64,000 bases of DNA from Nageia nagi (lineage: Eukaryota > Pinophyta), in NCBI GenBank assembly GCA_050084985.1, contig JBITNC010000001.1, positions 75,082,001-75,146,000 of the forward strand. The letters run 5' to 3'. The position numbers and the translations under genes were made by a program. Below are positions 1 through 12,179 of this stretch, piece after piece. The notes beneath the pieces are model-generated. The model was not told where the DNA came from and ran no database searches. It saw nothing but the letters and a program-made list of their open reading frames with translations. Each line of letters opens with the position of its first letter. Position 1 is the first letter of the stretch.

Positions 1-490
1 CAAAAGGCATTTGAAGATATCAAGAGTTACTTACTTAACCCTCCCATTTTGTAGCTAGTTGATCATACCAACCCCTATACTTTTACATCTCAACTATATC
101 CAATGCTATTCAGATAGTCTTTGTACAACTTGATAATGAAAATAGGGAAAGGGTTGTATACTATTTTCAAAAATAGTACAGAATGTAATAATCAACTACA
201 CATCAATTGAGTAGTTGTGTAATGCCATAGTCTACACAACATAAAAATTGAGGTACTACATGATCATAAAAACTACCTTCATTATGGATCAAGATAATCC
301 ACTAAGGTATTTGTTATCAAAACCATAGTTGCAAGGAAGACTAGCCAAATAGATAATAGAACTATAAGAGTTTGATCTTATTTATGCACACCAAAAAGTA
401 GTCAAGGGAAGGGTTATAACTGATATGCTTGCAATAGCATCATATGATGAAAATAGTAACAATAATGAGCTTGTGACATTAGTTGAGTAA
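1..490 (+). pseudogene. Tat element A: end of RT and first RNase H, decayed
   Basis: Remnant of a Ty3/gypsy pol gene entering from the left window edge. Reading all plus frames gives a KAFEDIKSYLL-like segment (the RT thumb/connection), then traces of the gypsy RNase H ending near 480. It matches the same region of the intact copy at 46260-46740 in order and spacing. Several stops and frameshifts interrupt it, so no protein can be made. In life this domain degrades the RNA strand during reverse transcription in the virus-like particle. It is followed directly by the second RNase H at about 500. The 5' LTR, gag, protease and most of RT lie outside the window. Confidence 0.7.
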
Positions 491-501
491 TGTGAGGATA
501 A

Positions 502-905
502 GACATGGACACTATTCTTTGATGGCTCCAAATATTTGCAAGGGGTTGGGGTAGAAATCGTGCTAGTATCATTTGAAAGTGGTATAATTCCTATGGTTTA
601 CAAATTAAATTTTAAGTGCATGAACAACATGGCTAACTATGAGGCTTTAGGATTGGTATTAAAGGCAACAATCAATATTGGAATCAATTGGTTGAAAGTT
701 TATGGTGACTCTTAGCTTGTCATCAATAAAATCATTAATATCTATAGTATAAAAGATGAAAAATTATAGCAATATAAGGACCTAGCAGCTGCAATGGTTC
801 AAAGGTACATCACACATTTTCAATTTGAAAACATTTCAAGGAATAATAATATATTTTTAGATGTTATGCATAATGTTTCTTCATTAACACCTATTTCAAT
901 CGAAG
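502..905 (+). pseudogene. Tat element A: second (plant/archaeal-type) RNase H, decayed
   Basis: Translation starting near 505 gives TLFFDGS, then NMANYEALGL, then VYGDS, the D, E and D blocks of a cellular-type RNase HI. A second RNase H placed between the gypsy RNase H and integrase is diagnostic of the plant Tat lineage of Ty3/gypsy. The reading frame is interrupted by stops, one of them at the position after YGDS where element C has glutamine. The open stretch from 794 continues into the linker before integrase. It is the same architecture as element C at 46855-47240 but much older. Confidence 0.75.
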
Positions 906-1059
906 ATGAGGAAACCATGATCAAAATCAACAACCTTAGATATTGTTCTTTTCTAAATGATGATGAATTTCAAGGATTATTCAAAAGAGAACCATTCATA
1001 TGTGTTATCACCCCATTGCATGCATGGTATGCTAACATCTACAATTATCTTGAGCAAGG

Positions 1060-2288
1060 AAAGATCCCATATTCATGTTAGTCCAAGTTCCTTAAATGAA
1101 GGCAAAAACACATGGCTACAAGGTATATCATTATTAGTGATATTATTTACAAAAGGTCATTTGATGGTACTTTTCTTATACGTCTAAATTAAATTGAAGC
1201 AAATAAGGCTATGGAATAATTACATGATAGCATAAATGAAGGTCATTTCAATGGTAAAGCCATATATCATAAGCTCTTGAGACTAGGTTATTATTTGCCA
1301 TATATGAAAAAGGATTGCATTTTACATGTTTAGAAATGTGAAAAGTGTTAAAAAGCATGGTAACTTGAAACAATCTCCTTCAAGTGAATTAGCCACAATG
1401 ATATCTCCTTAGCATTTTGCTATTTAAGCCTTAGATTTAATTGGAGTTATCAATCTCAAATCTAGTGAGGGATACAAATTCATCCTAGTTGCTATAGAAT
1501 ACTTCATAAAATGGGATGAAGTTGTACCTTTGAGATCCTCTAAAGGGTCTCAAATTAAGAAATTTATAACTAAAAATATAATAGTTAGATTTGGGATTCC
1601 ATCTCATGTCATCATGGATAACAAAAATAACTTTAGAAGCAAACAACTCAAGTAATTTTGTAAAAGTTTCAAGATCAAGAAAAGGTTCTCATCAACCTAC
1701 TATCCATAAGGTAATGGATAAGTAGAAGTAACTAATAAGATAATTATTAACATTTTATGCAAGATAGTTAAGAAAAATCACAAATATTGGCATTCATAGC
1801 TCATATATACATTATGAGCATATAGAATAAGCATCATATTAGCTACAGGTTGCACTCCATTTTCATTGGTCTATGGATATAAGGTAGTATTACCATTGGA
1901 GGTAGAAATACCATCATTAAGGGTGTCTCTATAAGGCATCATTGATTGGAAAGAACAACAAAAATCAAGACTAAGGAAACTAGAAGTATAAGATGAAAAG
2001 AGAATCCATGCCTTAGAACATCTTAGAACTTATCAAAAAAGAGTCAAGAAAGCATATTGTAAGAAGACTGTACTAAGAGTTTTCCAAGTATGTGATCTAG
2101 TACTAAAGAAGAATCATCATAAGTCACAAGTTGAATATTAAGATAAAATCAACTTTGAGACTAATTGGATTGGTTCCATAATCATCAAGATCAAATATCC
2201 AAATAATGCATATAGATTAGCAATAATTGATGGTAAATTTGACAAATTTTCAACAAATGCAAAGCACATCAAGACCTTTTATGCATAA
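1060..2288 (+). pseudogene. Tat element A: integrase, decayed
   Basis: The N-terminal zinc-binding region is visible as GHFNGKA followed by a KKDCILHV-like block and a degenerate C-x2-C near 1330. The catalytic core follows: an IMDN-like block near 1610, then a run matching the region before the catalytic glutamate near 1700. The C-terminal segment ends NAKHIKTFYA with TAA at 2286-2288, matching the ARHLKKYYI end of element C. Stops and frame changes occur throughout, many at positions where element C has glutamine codons. Integrase would insert the cDNA copy into host DNA; this copy is dead. Confidence 0.75.
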
Positions 2289-3809
2289 GGAAAACTCATC
2301 ACATATGTTTTAAAGGTTTTCCTTTAATCAATCATCAATATAGAAGTAAAGTATCAAGATCCAAGCTACATTTTCATTCTATTGAGCTAGTGCCCATAAT
2401 AGCTTTCTATGTAAAATGCATCATTTATCCCAACCCTCGTGCTATCATTCTTAGCATATTTTAGATTAAAATAAAAATTACAAGGATCACTAGTCACATT
2501 CAGGTTAGATAAACCATGTACCAACTTTAGATATTAGTGAGTCAGTTATCATTTTTAGACAAATGATATTGGTTTAGTCAATCATGTAGATGATGTCATG
2601 GTCAATCTAGTACCATTACTAGACATCAAATATGAAAAAAACTCCATCAGAGCATCCACACCTCAATCTCAAAAAAATCGCAAGGTCAAAATCAAATCAA
2701 GGCTTAATTCCCATGCTACCTTCTATGTTCGCACTAACACTACCATCTACACTAAAATTTCTATATCAAATCACACTATTCATCAAAGGTAAGTGCAAGT
2801 ATCATTTTATACTCTCTTACCTCTACATTCATGATTTTAATTCAATCATATGATGCTTCATTATTAACTTAGCACATCATATCTTTATTGGGTAGACACT
2901 AAATAACCATCACTAGTTCTGATCACTTGGTTGGGACTAAACCAACCATTTTCTTAGGTTAGTTTATTGATTGGGATTAAACCAATCATCAATATAATGG
3001 CCACATTATCATTGGTACTATAATCATACATGATAGGAAAATATTCAAACTAATTATTCCTTAATCACATCTAATAATGGGGCATATACCTCATGATGAT
3101 GAATAGCATATTATATAGCATGGTTGAGAAATATTCAAATGAACCATGTCCCTGAGTCACATTTATTGGTTGGGTCTCAACTAACCTCCATCTTTGAGTA
3201 ATCTTTGTTGGTTGGGTCTAAACTAACCATCACCATGTAGTTCTTTATCATTCATATGTTGCATCTAGGAATGGGACATGTACCTCATGATGATGTTAAC
3301 ATATATGGTCTGATTGCATGTTTTCCATCTAGGAATATAGCATATACCCCTTGATGATATGGATATACATTTATCATGATTTCTTATGTATGCATCTAAG
3401 AATGAAACATTGAGTATTTATGTATTTAGTGTTCTCAAGATGTTGTATGCATATTATATTAATTTCATCCTTGCTCTATTATTGTTATATCATTTGATAA
3501 AATGCTATGATGTTTTCTCTTAATACCATTGTTATATCTTTTATGATATAACAATCATATGTGTTCTTGGAATATGTGCCTCTCATTTTTCAAGTTTCAT
3601 TCTTTACTCTTGGTTGATTCTACTACATGCAATCCATTAACATCTCTTAACCAAGGTAAAGAGGGGGCAATATACATCATCAAATCCTTGATAATTTGAA
3701 CATCTAAACCAAGGGAGTATCAAATTTTTCTTCTCTTTACATTTACTTTGTTTGCAAGTATAATGTTATTTCAAGATTCAATTTTATTATACTTATAAAG
3801 GGAGGCATC
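2289..3809 (+). other. Tat element A 3' untranslated region with degenerate repeats and polypurine tract
   Basis: About 1.5 kb without a gene lies between the integrase stop and the 3' LTR. From about 2900 to 3420 two short phrases recur in degenerate form: one containing GGTTGGG followed by AAACCAACC or AAACTAACC, and one containing CATATACC or CATGTACC followed by TCATGATGATG. The last bases, 3797-3809, read AAAGGGAGGCATC. This is a polypurine tract directly before the LTR and resembles AAAGTGGGGCATC in element C. No open frame of interest is seen. Confidence 0.6.
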
Positions 3810-4620
3810 TGTTGATATCTAAAAATGGTTCCCTTAACACAATCCCACCTAGGTGCAACTTTTCACACACATTTAATCATATTTAATCATATTTTAGTCA
3901 TATTTTACCTTATTATCACATATTTTTTAGGTTGTGTTCTTATGTTTTCTATTAGGTACATCAGGATATCTTCAACCAATATTCAAGGGGTCAAATGGTG
4001 ATATCATGCTTGATATAAATATAAGTATCTCTAACTTAGGTAAGGCATTTCAATATTATATCTCGATATTCGGTACCCTACATTTGGGTATTTCTAAATG
4101 CTACCTATTGAGACTAGAATCTTGTTATCACTCGAGAGAATATATATCATATATTTCCATGATTATATGTTTGATTCAACTTCTCATCATATCAATTATC
4201 ATCAATCCTTGTTGGCAAGCCTCATTCTTCAAGAATGTTCGCATATGTGCTAGTGTTCGCATCCACATTGAACTCTCAAAGATTAGCATCCATGTTAGTG
4301 TTCCTTCTGGAGTTGGCCTTAGGGATCACACAAAAAGGTCACTACTCTTTGATAAGTTCATCTATAATATCTTCAACTACAACATAGGTAAGGACACATA
4401 GGTATTTATCTTTCACTTGATTCATTTTTATTTATTGTGTGTAGCTCATTTTACATCTTAACATCAATGTAATATGTTATTTTTGTTACTGAACTATTAT
4501 ATTCCCTTATTCATGTATATTTATTTGAGTAAATTAGCTTATATAAATCATATAATAAATATTTGTGTATTTAGTTCATTTAGAGTAAAACCCTAGGTGA
4601 TACCAAAATACATATCAATA
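3810..4620 (+). repeat. Tat element A 3' LTR
   Basis: Starts TGTTGATAT right after the polypurine tract and ends CATATCAATA, a near-perfect inverted terminal pair if the final CAATA was CAACA. Length is about 811 bp, close to the 837 bp LTR of element C. The partner LTR lies outside the window, so neither LTR identity nor the target duplication can be checked. The 155-residue open frame at 3934-4401 lies inside the LTR, matches no protein I recognise and is probably chance. Confidence 0.6.
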
Positions 4621-4804
4621 GTCATTCACTCTAAATAGCATAATATGTTGGACTATACATGACTTTTCAAGACTTACTATTTTTTTAGGTATGTGTATTA
4701 TGTACAACCTTTATTGCATATGCATTGTATAATAAATTAGCCTCGTAAATATTTTATTTTCTCTTACCTGATGATAATATTTTCTCAAATAATATTTTTT
4801 ACAG

Positions 4805-6660
4805 ACCTTCAAATAAAAGGTTATCATGCTTACCCATGGTGTGCAAAAAATTTCATAGTAAGGTATTCAAGTTCCATGAGGAAGATGGAATACCTTGGAA
4901 ATAGAAAATATTTGCCAATGGATCATGAATTTTATGGGTGTAAGTCATCACCCACTCATAATTATGCAATTCCTATTGATTGGTGGGAAAAGTTCTAGCA
5001 AAGTGAAGACATATGTTGGGGAAGATTTGATGAGGAACAATGGTATGAAGACCTAGATGATTTTGTTGTTGGAAAAGATGATTTACCTAAAGGTGAATTT
5101 TAACAAAATGTATCATTATGTTTAGTTATTATAAAAATAAACATGTTTATAATATTTCTATTTTATTAATTTACTAATCAAATAATTGACTTTATACATA
5201 TTTTATAGGTATGAAAAGACTACCAATATTTTACAAACTTTCATACTGGAAGCACTTGTTAATGGTACATTTACTAAATCCTATGCACATTGTAAATAAT
5301 GTGGCATTTTCTTTGTATCAATATACAACTACTACAAAATCTAATAATATTAATGTAAGAAATGATTTAAGAGACACCAATACAAAGCATACATTATGGA
5401 TATCAGATAGAGTGAAAAAATCATTTGCTCACTTACCATGGACAATTTCTAAAGAATAAGTGAACATGGTACATAATCTTATTAAAACCATTAGAATACC
5501 AACTCAGTATGGATCATCTCTAAGAAAAGTATTCACTACTGATGGTAGAATAACATGATTAAAATATAATGATTATTATAATTTATTGATGGTATTCTCA
5601 TATTATATGTCTATAAAAATTAATTTTTTACTATTATTATATATCAAAATATAATGATTAATACTACTTGTACAATATATAACTTTATGCATAGCATATT
5701 TTTCCACTTGCAATTCATGGATGTAAGAATTTACCTCCAGATATAAAAAAGGCAATTGGTTGACTATCAATATTTCTAAGGTATGCCATGTTATGATACT
5801 GCTCTATGAATAACATGTGTTTAATTATTATTGTTTTCTAATTTTTCTATCAATTTTGCATACATTTGATGATATTATATTTTTATCAATAGGTGGATAA
5901 CTAGAAAGGGGATACATATCAGTGAAATACCTATATGGTGCAAAGAAATTACTAAAATTATTTGTACCTTTGAAAAAGAAATGTCTGCTACTTTTATGGA
6001 GATACAAGTGCATATATTGATCCACCTAGTAGATAATATAGAAATAGTAGGTTTTATAAGTGCTAGAAGCATGTTGTTTGTGGAGAGATTTTTAAAAGTA
6101 CTTAAAGCATTTGTTAGAATAAAATCATGACTAGAAGAATCAATGGGTGAGGGATACATTGTACAAGAATCTAATTTTATGCATCTGAGCATATTTCCCA
6201 AATCCATCCTTCTACACTAAAGATATGGCAACCAAACAAAGACATAAAATTTTGAAGGAGATATTTTGGAATATAATAGGAAAAATTATACTATTAAAGG
6301 TACTAACAATATTAAATATATTATTGATTTATAATAATATGTATAACATGCATTTTCAATTTAATCTAATCAATGGTTACTAATAGATGTATATTGTGTT
6401 ACCATGATTTTACATATTATCATGAGTTTGAATCTATAAACCAGTTTGTTATGATGAATATGGAATATTACAAGGAGTGGATTGAATTGTTCAAAAGTAA
6501 AATAAGTAGACTTGCAAAAGAATATACCTTATTTTATAGAAAAAATCCAAGGGGTACACCTATACTTGCATAGCTAAGAGACGAAAATTGATCAACAGAG
6601 TGTTCAAGGTCATGGTTAAGGGAAGCAAATGATGAGAAAGAAAGACAGAGATAAAAATGT
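4805..6660 (+). pseudogene. CACTA TNP2-type transposase remnant (Transposase_21 end and DUF4218)
   Basis: An exon beginning after a TTTTTTACAG acceptor at 4804 encodes a block like GNRKYLPMDHEFYG, matching the HRRFLP-x2-H stretch of TNP2 (Transposase_21). After an intron ending TTTTATAG near 5208, the open stretch 5211-5459 contains FYKLSYWKHLL and NPMHIVNNVA. These match the family's YW-x-LL and MHIEKNV motifs. Further exons at 5700-6200 match DUF4218: the LVDNIEIVG-like segment, then ERFLKVLKAFVR and EGYIVQESNFM. The segment at 6373-6573 continues the domain. In-frame stops at several places show the gene is dead. The enzyme would cut and rejoin transposon ends in the nucleus. Confidence 0.75.
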
Positions 6661-6761
6661 AAATAAACATGTTCAAAATATAGCCATTAGATGCAATCAA
6701 AATATAATTATTATTAATTTACTGATATGCATTTAGTTTTTGATATTTTTATAAGAGCATG

Positions 6762-6765
<4 letters not shown>

Positions 6766-6803
<38 letters not shown>
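6766..6803. repeat. (AT)n microsatellite
   Basis: An uninterrupted run of alternating A and T about 38 bases long inside an apparent intron of the CACTA transposase remnant. A similar (TA)n run occurs at about 18236-18260 in the copia 1 leader. Confidence 0.9.
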
Positions 6804-6805
<2 letters not shown>

Positions 6806-6829
6806 CACTAATAATATTTTTTATGTAAG

Positions 6830-7311
6830 TATTTGTAGGCATTGGATTTCTCTTCAATGTGGGCATATGTTCAACACTTTAAAATTGAGAAGATTAATCA
6901 AAATAGAGTGACATTTGACTGTGGAGTGATGGTTGATTTTGACCAAGCAAGTCGTGCAAATACAAAAAGATAAAAAACTTGATAGAATGATAATTACAAT
7001 ATGTTGGAAAAAATCAACAAATTATTCAGTTGAATTATAGGTCATTCCAATATGTAGTATTTAGATGTAAATGGTTTGACACACTTGATATAAGAACAAA
7101 CTTACATGATGACAATAGTGAATACTTTGTAATCAACTCCATAAAATATTTAGTTGAAGATAAAGAGTCTTATGTTTTACCACAACATTCTAGTCAAGTA
7201 TTTTTTTATTCAAATGTAGAGGATGAGACAATGTGGTTTGTAATTAATATTGATCCTAGAGGAAAATATATTGTATTTTCTAATGTTGAATATGATATAA
7301 ATGATAATTAA
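6830..7311 (+). pseudogene. CACTA transposase C-terminal DUF4216 remnant
   Basis: The frame before 6960 and the open stretch 7030-7311 match DUF4216, which follows DUF4218 in TNP2 proteins. Visible blocks are YVVFRCKWFDT, then VLPQHSSQVFFY and DETMWFVINIDPRGKYIV, in family order. Stops between 6960 and 7030 break the link to the upstream part. A near-exact tandem duplication of the last 90 bases follows directly (see the repeat at 7247-7424). Confidence 0.7.
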
Positions 7312-7424
7312 ATGATTCATAATAGTATTTTTTAATATTTATCCTAAAGGAAAATATATTGTATTTTTTAATGTTGAATATGATATAAATGATAATTAAA
7401 TGATTCATAATAGTATTTTTTATT
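7247..7424 (+). repeat. Tandem duplication of about 89 bp at the end of the CACTA transposase
   Basis: Two adjacent copies of a segment that starts TTGATCCTAGAGG in copy 1 and TTATCCTAAAGG in copy 2 and ends in TTCATAATAGTATTTTTT. They differ at only a few bases. The first copy holds the last codons and stop of the DUF4216 open frame. High identity next to heavily decayed sequence suggests a more recent slippage or unequal exchange. Confidence 0.85.
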
Positions 7425-7939
7425 TTTAAGAATGTTATGAAAATTAAATAATTTATATCATTCATATTCTATAGACATATTGAAAGGTTTTCTATGCATT
7501 TAAAAATTTATAAAGATTCTAATTAAAATATATGTGGGTGTGTACAAAAAGATGGGTTCACTTTATGGTCAAAAGTGGTGCTTAAGTTGGATGAATTCAG
7601 AGTCTTCAAATTTCCAATTGATTTTGTTGGTGTCAAGATGTTTGGAGATGATATTGTATCATCTATGTCTCATGAAATTTTAAACTACCGATAGACACAT
7701 CATCAAGAAATTAAAAAATATTATGTTACACATATCATCGATAATAATGTTAGTAAAATATAAAAATTTATATTAGTATTTTCATCATACATAATATTAG
7801 GACTAATGTTAGGAAGTAAAAAATAGCTAGAATTAAACTCTTGATGAGGCCTGACAAAAATAACATCAGAAAGAAAAAAATTAACCTTATTCCCAACTCT
7901 TGACAACCATTTTTTGATAGTGTTTATTTAGTGATTATC

Positions 7940-9075
7940 ATGGCTTGTAGTAAAAATAGAAAAAATAAGAGCACATCAAATTTTGAGCCAATGGATGAGA
8001 ACAAAATGGTAAGTATCTTGATATGTATTATTATAATTTCAATTGTTGATACTTAATAATATTCATTTCGTAAGGCAAATAAATTTTTATATTTCTTTAT
8101 AGGAAAATGCAATTAAAAAAGTATTGAAGCTAGACCAAAAAAATTTGAGCAATCAAGAAATAAATATAGAGTTAGGCATCAGACCTTCTTCCCATCCTAT
8201 AAATGCCAGCACATCATCACCTCCAAACACCCCATATGGTACTATCTTTTAATTTGTTAATTTTTAAAAAATTATTGAAATAATATATTTAAATTTTTTA
8301 TTAATATTTTTAAATTTTTTATTAAATATTTTTAAATTTACTAAAGGTGATGTAAGTATTGAAAGTGCAAAGTTAGTCAATTAGTAGCCTATATGTACAA
8401 CATGCAAAGGAGAGAAAGGCATTGAAATTAAAATGAAATCATATGGTACTATCATTGACGATAAGACTAATAAAAGTTGATTTTTAAAAAATATACATTT
8501 ATATATTGATTTGTAATGGCATATGAACTCTTGTAGCAGGAAAAATTTATGCTTATGAGATTTAGTAGATTGACATCTATTAGTGCATCACATCAGAGCA
8601 TGAGTCCATATTTTATAGGTTCTACCAAAAAGCAAGGGATCGAGGCCATGTTGAGTATATTATGTGAATTATTTAACATTTCAAAATATATAGTTAAATA
8701 TGTATAATATTATGTATTAATTGAATATATTATTTTGTAGTTGAATAAATATAAAAGACTTCCTACAAAGGAACAATTGAGATTTGGTCTTAAACATGGT
8801 TCGATGGTGCTTCAATCCACAATGGATGATTTGGTAAGTAATTAGCAATATTTTATATTCTTTTAGTTAATTAATTATATTTGATAGTGATGCATAATAT
8901 TTTTAATATTTGATTATTTACTAAAAATTATTAAATTATTATTTATAGGGGAGTTTAGTAGTGCCTTGTACTCAAGATCAAGATCACGATCACGATCAGG
9001 GTGAGGGTCAAGTTGTCCATGAGGGATTACATGTTGAGGATAGTAGTGATGATGGTAGTATTCAGGGATTTTAGA
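7940..9075 (+). pseudogene. CACTA second gene, multi-exon, unidentified, inactivated
   Basis: A spliced gene model can be read. Exon 1 is 7940-8008 (ATG start, donor GTAAGT). Exon 2 is 8103-8238 (acceptor TTATAG). Exon 3 is 8347-8445, and exon 4 starts near 8537-8540 after TTGTAGCAG. Exon 5 starts near 8743 after TTTTGTAG and ends in donor GTAAGT near 8835. The last exon starts at 8949 after TTATAG and ends at a TAG near 9073. The frame stays consistent across junctions, but exons 3 and 4 each hold a TAGTAG pair, most simply former CAGCAG. The product would be small and hydrophilic, with a repeated DHDHD-type acidic/histidine run near its end. Position suggests the CACTA accessory (TnpA/Plant_transposase-like) gene; I do not recognise the domain. 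Confidence 0.5.
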
Positions 9076-10003
9076 TATGTTGATGTTAAAACCAAATAAT
9101 TTTATACATTTTCTATAATCTTATGCTTTTAGTACAAATTTTTAAATGTTAAAGTATTTTAATTTATTTTGTAATTTATGCTTTGAGTTTCAAATTTATG
9201 CTTTGAGTCTCCAATTTAATATTTACTAAGTATTTTTATTTATTTAATTCAATTCAATTTAATAAATAAATTAAATTTAAGGTTTATAATTTAATAAATA
9301 AATTAAATTAATTTTATCAAAAAAAAGTAAAAATCTTACAATTCAAATATAATTGATAAAAATTAATACAAAATACTAGGAATAAATATAAAAATTTGAC
9401 TAAATTATTATTTTGATGTTAAACCTTATGCTAATTATGATGCAAATTAAAGATATTTTTTTACAATTTTGTAAAAAATATATGTCCTAACATAAAATAT
9501 GATGGAAATATGATGCTAAAGTGAACTAGCTTTGATATATCTCCATCTATATCAAAAATAAATATCAAGAGATATCATTCTCCATGTGTAATCTATTATA
9601 TTTAATAGGTATTTTATATACTTTCTTTAAAACTATAATATTTATATAGTTTTTAAATTATAATTTTGAATTCAAATATTTTTTTAATAATAAATTCTAT
9701 TCATTTTTTTAATATTGAAGTCAACATTTAACGGATGGACTTTGCCCCTCCACTCCACCCCCTGCTGTAGCTATAGGAACACCTCTTGACATTACTAACT
9801 TGACATGATATTTGATATTAATGCTAACATAAATATTTATTTTTGATACCAAATGTGACATAAGAGTTAAAACTTATTGACATAAATAGGGATGTGAATT
9901 TCAACACACCCCATAACGTCAACTATGGCATCAGACTATAAATCAAAAAAAAAAAATCCACTACATCCTGACACCATTGTTGATGATAAATGGTTAATAG
10001 TTA

Positions 10004-10055
10004 GTAGTGTATGTATGTATGTATGTATATGTATATGTATATGTATGTATGTATG
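10004..10055. repeat. GTAT/GTATAT microsatellite
   Basis: Runs of GTAT units flank a central block of GTATAT units; total length is about 50 bases. Confidence 0.9.
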
Positions 10056-10568
10056 ATGTGACATCCTTGATTCCTAGAGTTTAGAATTCCCTTTAACATT
10101 TTTATGATCTCTATCTTCTAAGGTTATTCCAAAATATAAAGTCATTTTTCTTTTATCATGTAGAGGGAATAAAATAATTATTCTATATTAAGAGGTCACC
10201 AAGTGAATCCTTTATGGTAAGTCATAACTTATATCTCAAATTATTGATATCCCATTAATCTCCTCTCAATTCATAAGTTTATTACTTTTTATGATTTACA
10301 AGGTCTTAAATACCTTTCAATCTAACTCTTCAAAATAAGGGATCCTATTTTCTCAAAATTTATTTATTCACCCAACAAGTTACATTAGCTTATTCATATG
10401 CATCGAAGTGACTAACTTTTTAATTTCAAGATTATGTTATTATCATAGCAAGAACTCCTTACCTTGATCATATTTTTCATAGTGTCATATATCATTATAA
10501 TCTTCCTTCAAGGTGAAGACAAAGAAGTAATGGTTTCAATTCTTGTGGCCCAAATGAGACAAACTCAG

Positions 10569-10600
10569 CTCCATACCAAATGTCACATTCCACTTTTTAT
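10569..10600 (-). other. Possible primer-binding site and LTR edge of a minus-strand LTR element
   Basis: GCTCCATACCA at 10569-10579 is the reverse complement of TGGTATGGAGC, close to the initiator-methionine tRNA primer site TGGTATCAGAGC. It is followed by AA and then TGTCAC, the same arrangement as at the verified copia LTR edge at 18566-18580. The partner LTR was not found, so this is only a hint. Confidence 0.3.
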
Positions 10601-11289
10601 AACCCAATTTCTTTTTTATTTTTCTTGATTAAAATAAAACAAGTTCAAGAATCATTAACACATAACAACTAATGATGCATATTTACTTGGTTCATTTTCA
10701 TTGCAGATGATCACCAAAGTGGTTAGAAGGTGGCCAACCTTCCTAAGTACTAGGGTTTACTTCCTAACATAACTTGTTGGAAGATGTCTAAATTTTATTT
10801 ATGATTTTCCCATTTTCCATTCAAACTTATGATATGGAATAATTTGATCAAGGTGTTTTACCAAGTTTAATTTTGTAACTCCTAGAAAATTATACATGTC
10901 CTCATCTAACATACAATACTAAGTCCCATACGTTAGTATCTTGTCATATCAACATAGCTTAAATTTCTTGATAATTAATAAATCCATATACTTATGAATT
11001 CATCAAGATCAATATCACTATTCTAGCATTTATGTGTGAATGTAGCGATGAGGGAGTCACAATTCCATTATTGGCACTACCATTCACTATATTTGAGCAA
11101 TAGCTCACCACCACATGTTGCATGATGAGTCCTCCTCAACTCTCCTAATTCTAACTCAACTAGAAATAATCACCTTCTCACAATTATGTCTTTTTTAGGT
11201 TCTCATATAATTGGATGCCTTCTCACATTAGGTCACGTTTAAACTCAAAGTTACTTCTTATATGGCACTTATTTCATAAACCCAACAAG

Positions 11290-11545
11290 CATCAAGATTT
11301 TATCAAAATTTAATCACAATATCAAAATTTAATTACAATATCAAAATATTACTAACATTAATATTTTGATCTATAAATCTAAAGTTTAATCATAATATCA
11401 AAGTATTACTATTTTGATTTACAAAATCTAAAATTTAATCATAATATATCAAAATATTACTAATATTAGTATTTTGATCTATAAAATCTAAAATTAAATC
11501 ACAATATCAAAATATTACTAACATTAATATTTTGATCTACAAAAC
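11290..11545. repeat. AT-rich tandem repeat, unit about 60-66 bp, four copies
   Basis: The phrase ATCAAAATATTACTAACATT (with small changes), followed by ATTTTGATCTA and CTAAA, recurs about four times. The repeats contain short inverted segments (TCAAAATATTA and TAATATTTTGA), so each unit could form an AT-rich hairpin. Confidence 0.75.
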
Positions 11546-12179
11546 TAAATTCTTTCTCGATATCAAATATCTCTCTCATTATTTGATCTAATTGAAATAA
11601 TAACCTATAATTTTTCTTACACTATCAATACCATATTTAAAATAACATCTCTTCATATTGTCATAATATTTTTTCTATAATATTGATTAGTGATTTTTAT
11701 GGAACTAAGAACCATTGCTCGAGTTTTAAAAAGCCCCCAAAACCTTTTACATCATAAGTAGTTTCAAAATTTTTCCTCAACCTAACCAAGGTATGAAGTA
11801 ATTCCCTCAAACTAGATTTAGGTATGAATAATTTCAAAACTTGGAAAAATTATCACAATCAATCATCGAACCTTTAAAGTCATCTCCTACAATCACCTAG
11901 GAGAGAGATCCAACTTGTATAATCTTAATATAAAAGCTTTTACATGTACAACTTCATTAAATTTTAAATCCATATTTGAAATTTAAATTTTAAAACTTCT
12001 TGTTCATTATATGCTTGGTTTTTGATCCTTAAGATTTGTGCTCTTTTAGATTAGATCTGCCATTATAGATCTTTAGAAAGCCTAAGAAAATTCTAGTAGT
12101 TTCTCACTTGAATCTAGTAAGGCAAGTTACTCTATTATCCCTTTTGTTACTATCCTTGAACCAAATCCACCATCCTAAT

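Larger units (their letters stand above)
4700..9075 (+). mobile_element. Decayed CACTA (En/Spm) DNA transposon
   Basis: Two transposon genes lie in the same orientation. The first is a TNP2-type transposase (4805-7311); the second is a small multi-exon gene (7940-9075). This pairing is usual for plant CACTA elements. I could not find convincing CACTA terminal inverted repeats or a 3 bp target duplication, so the outer limits are only the limits of recognisable coding sequence. It lies immediately right of the Tat A LTR. The true ends may extend leftward to about 4621 and rightward beyond 9700. Confidence 0.65.

Noticed and set aside
3934-4401. 155-residue frame considered as a host gene
   Set aside because: It lies inside the Tat A 3' LTR and shows no domain.
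9730-9960. Possible CACTA terminal region near 9740 (CACTCCACCCCC) and 9960 (CACTACATCC)
   Set aside because: No matching inverted end was found near 4621-4800 and no 3 bp duplication could be shown.
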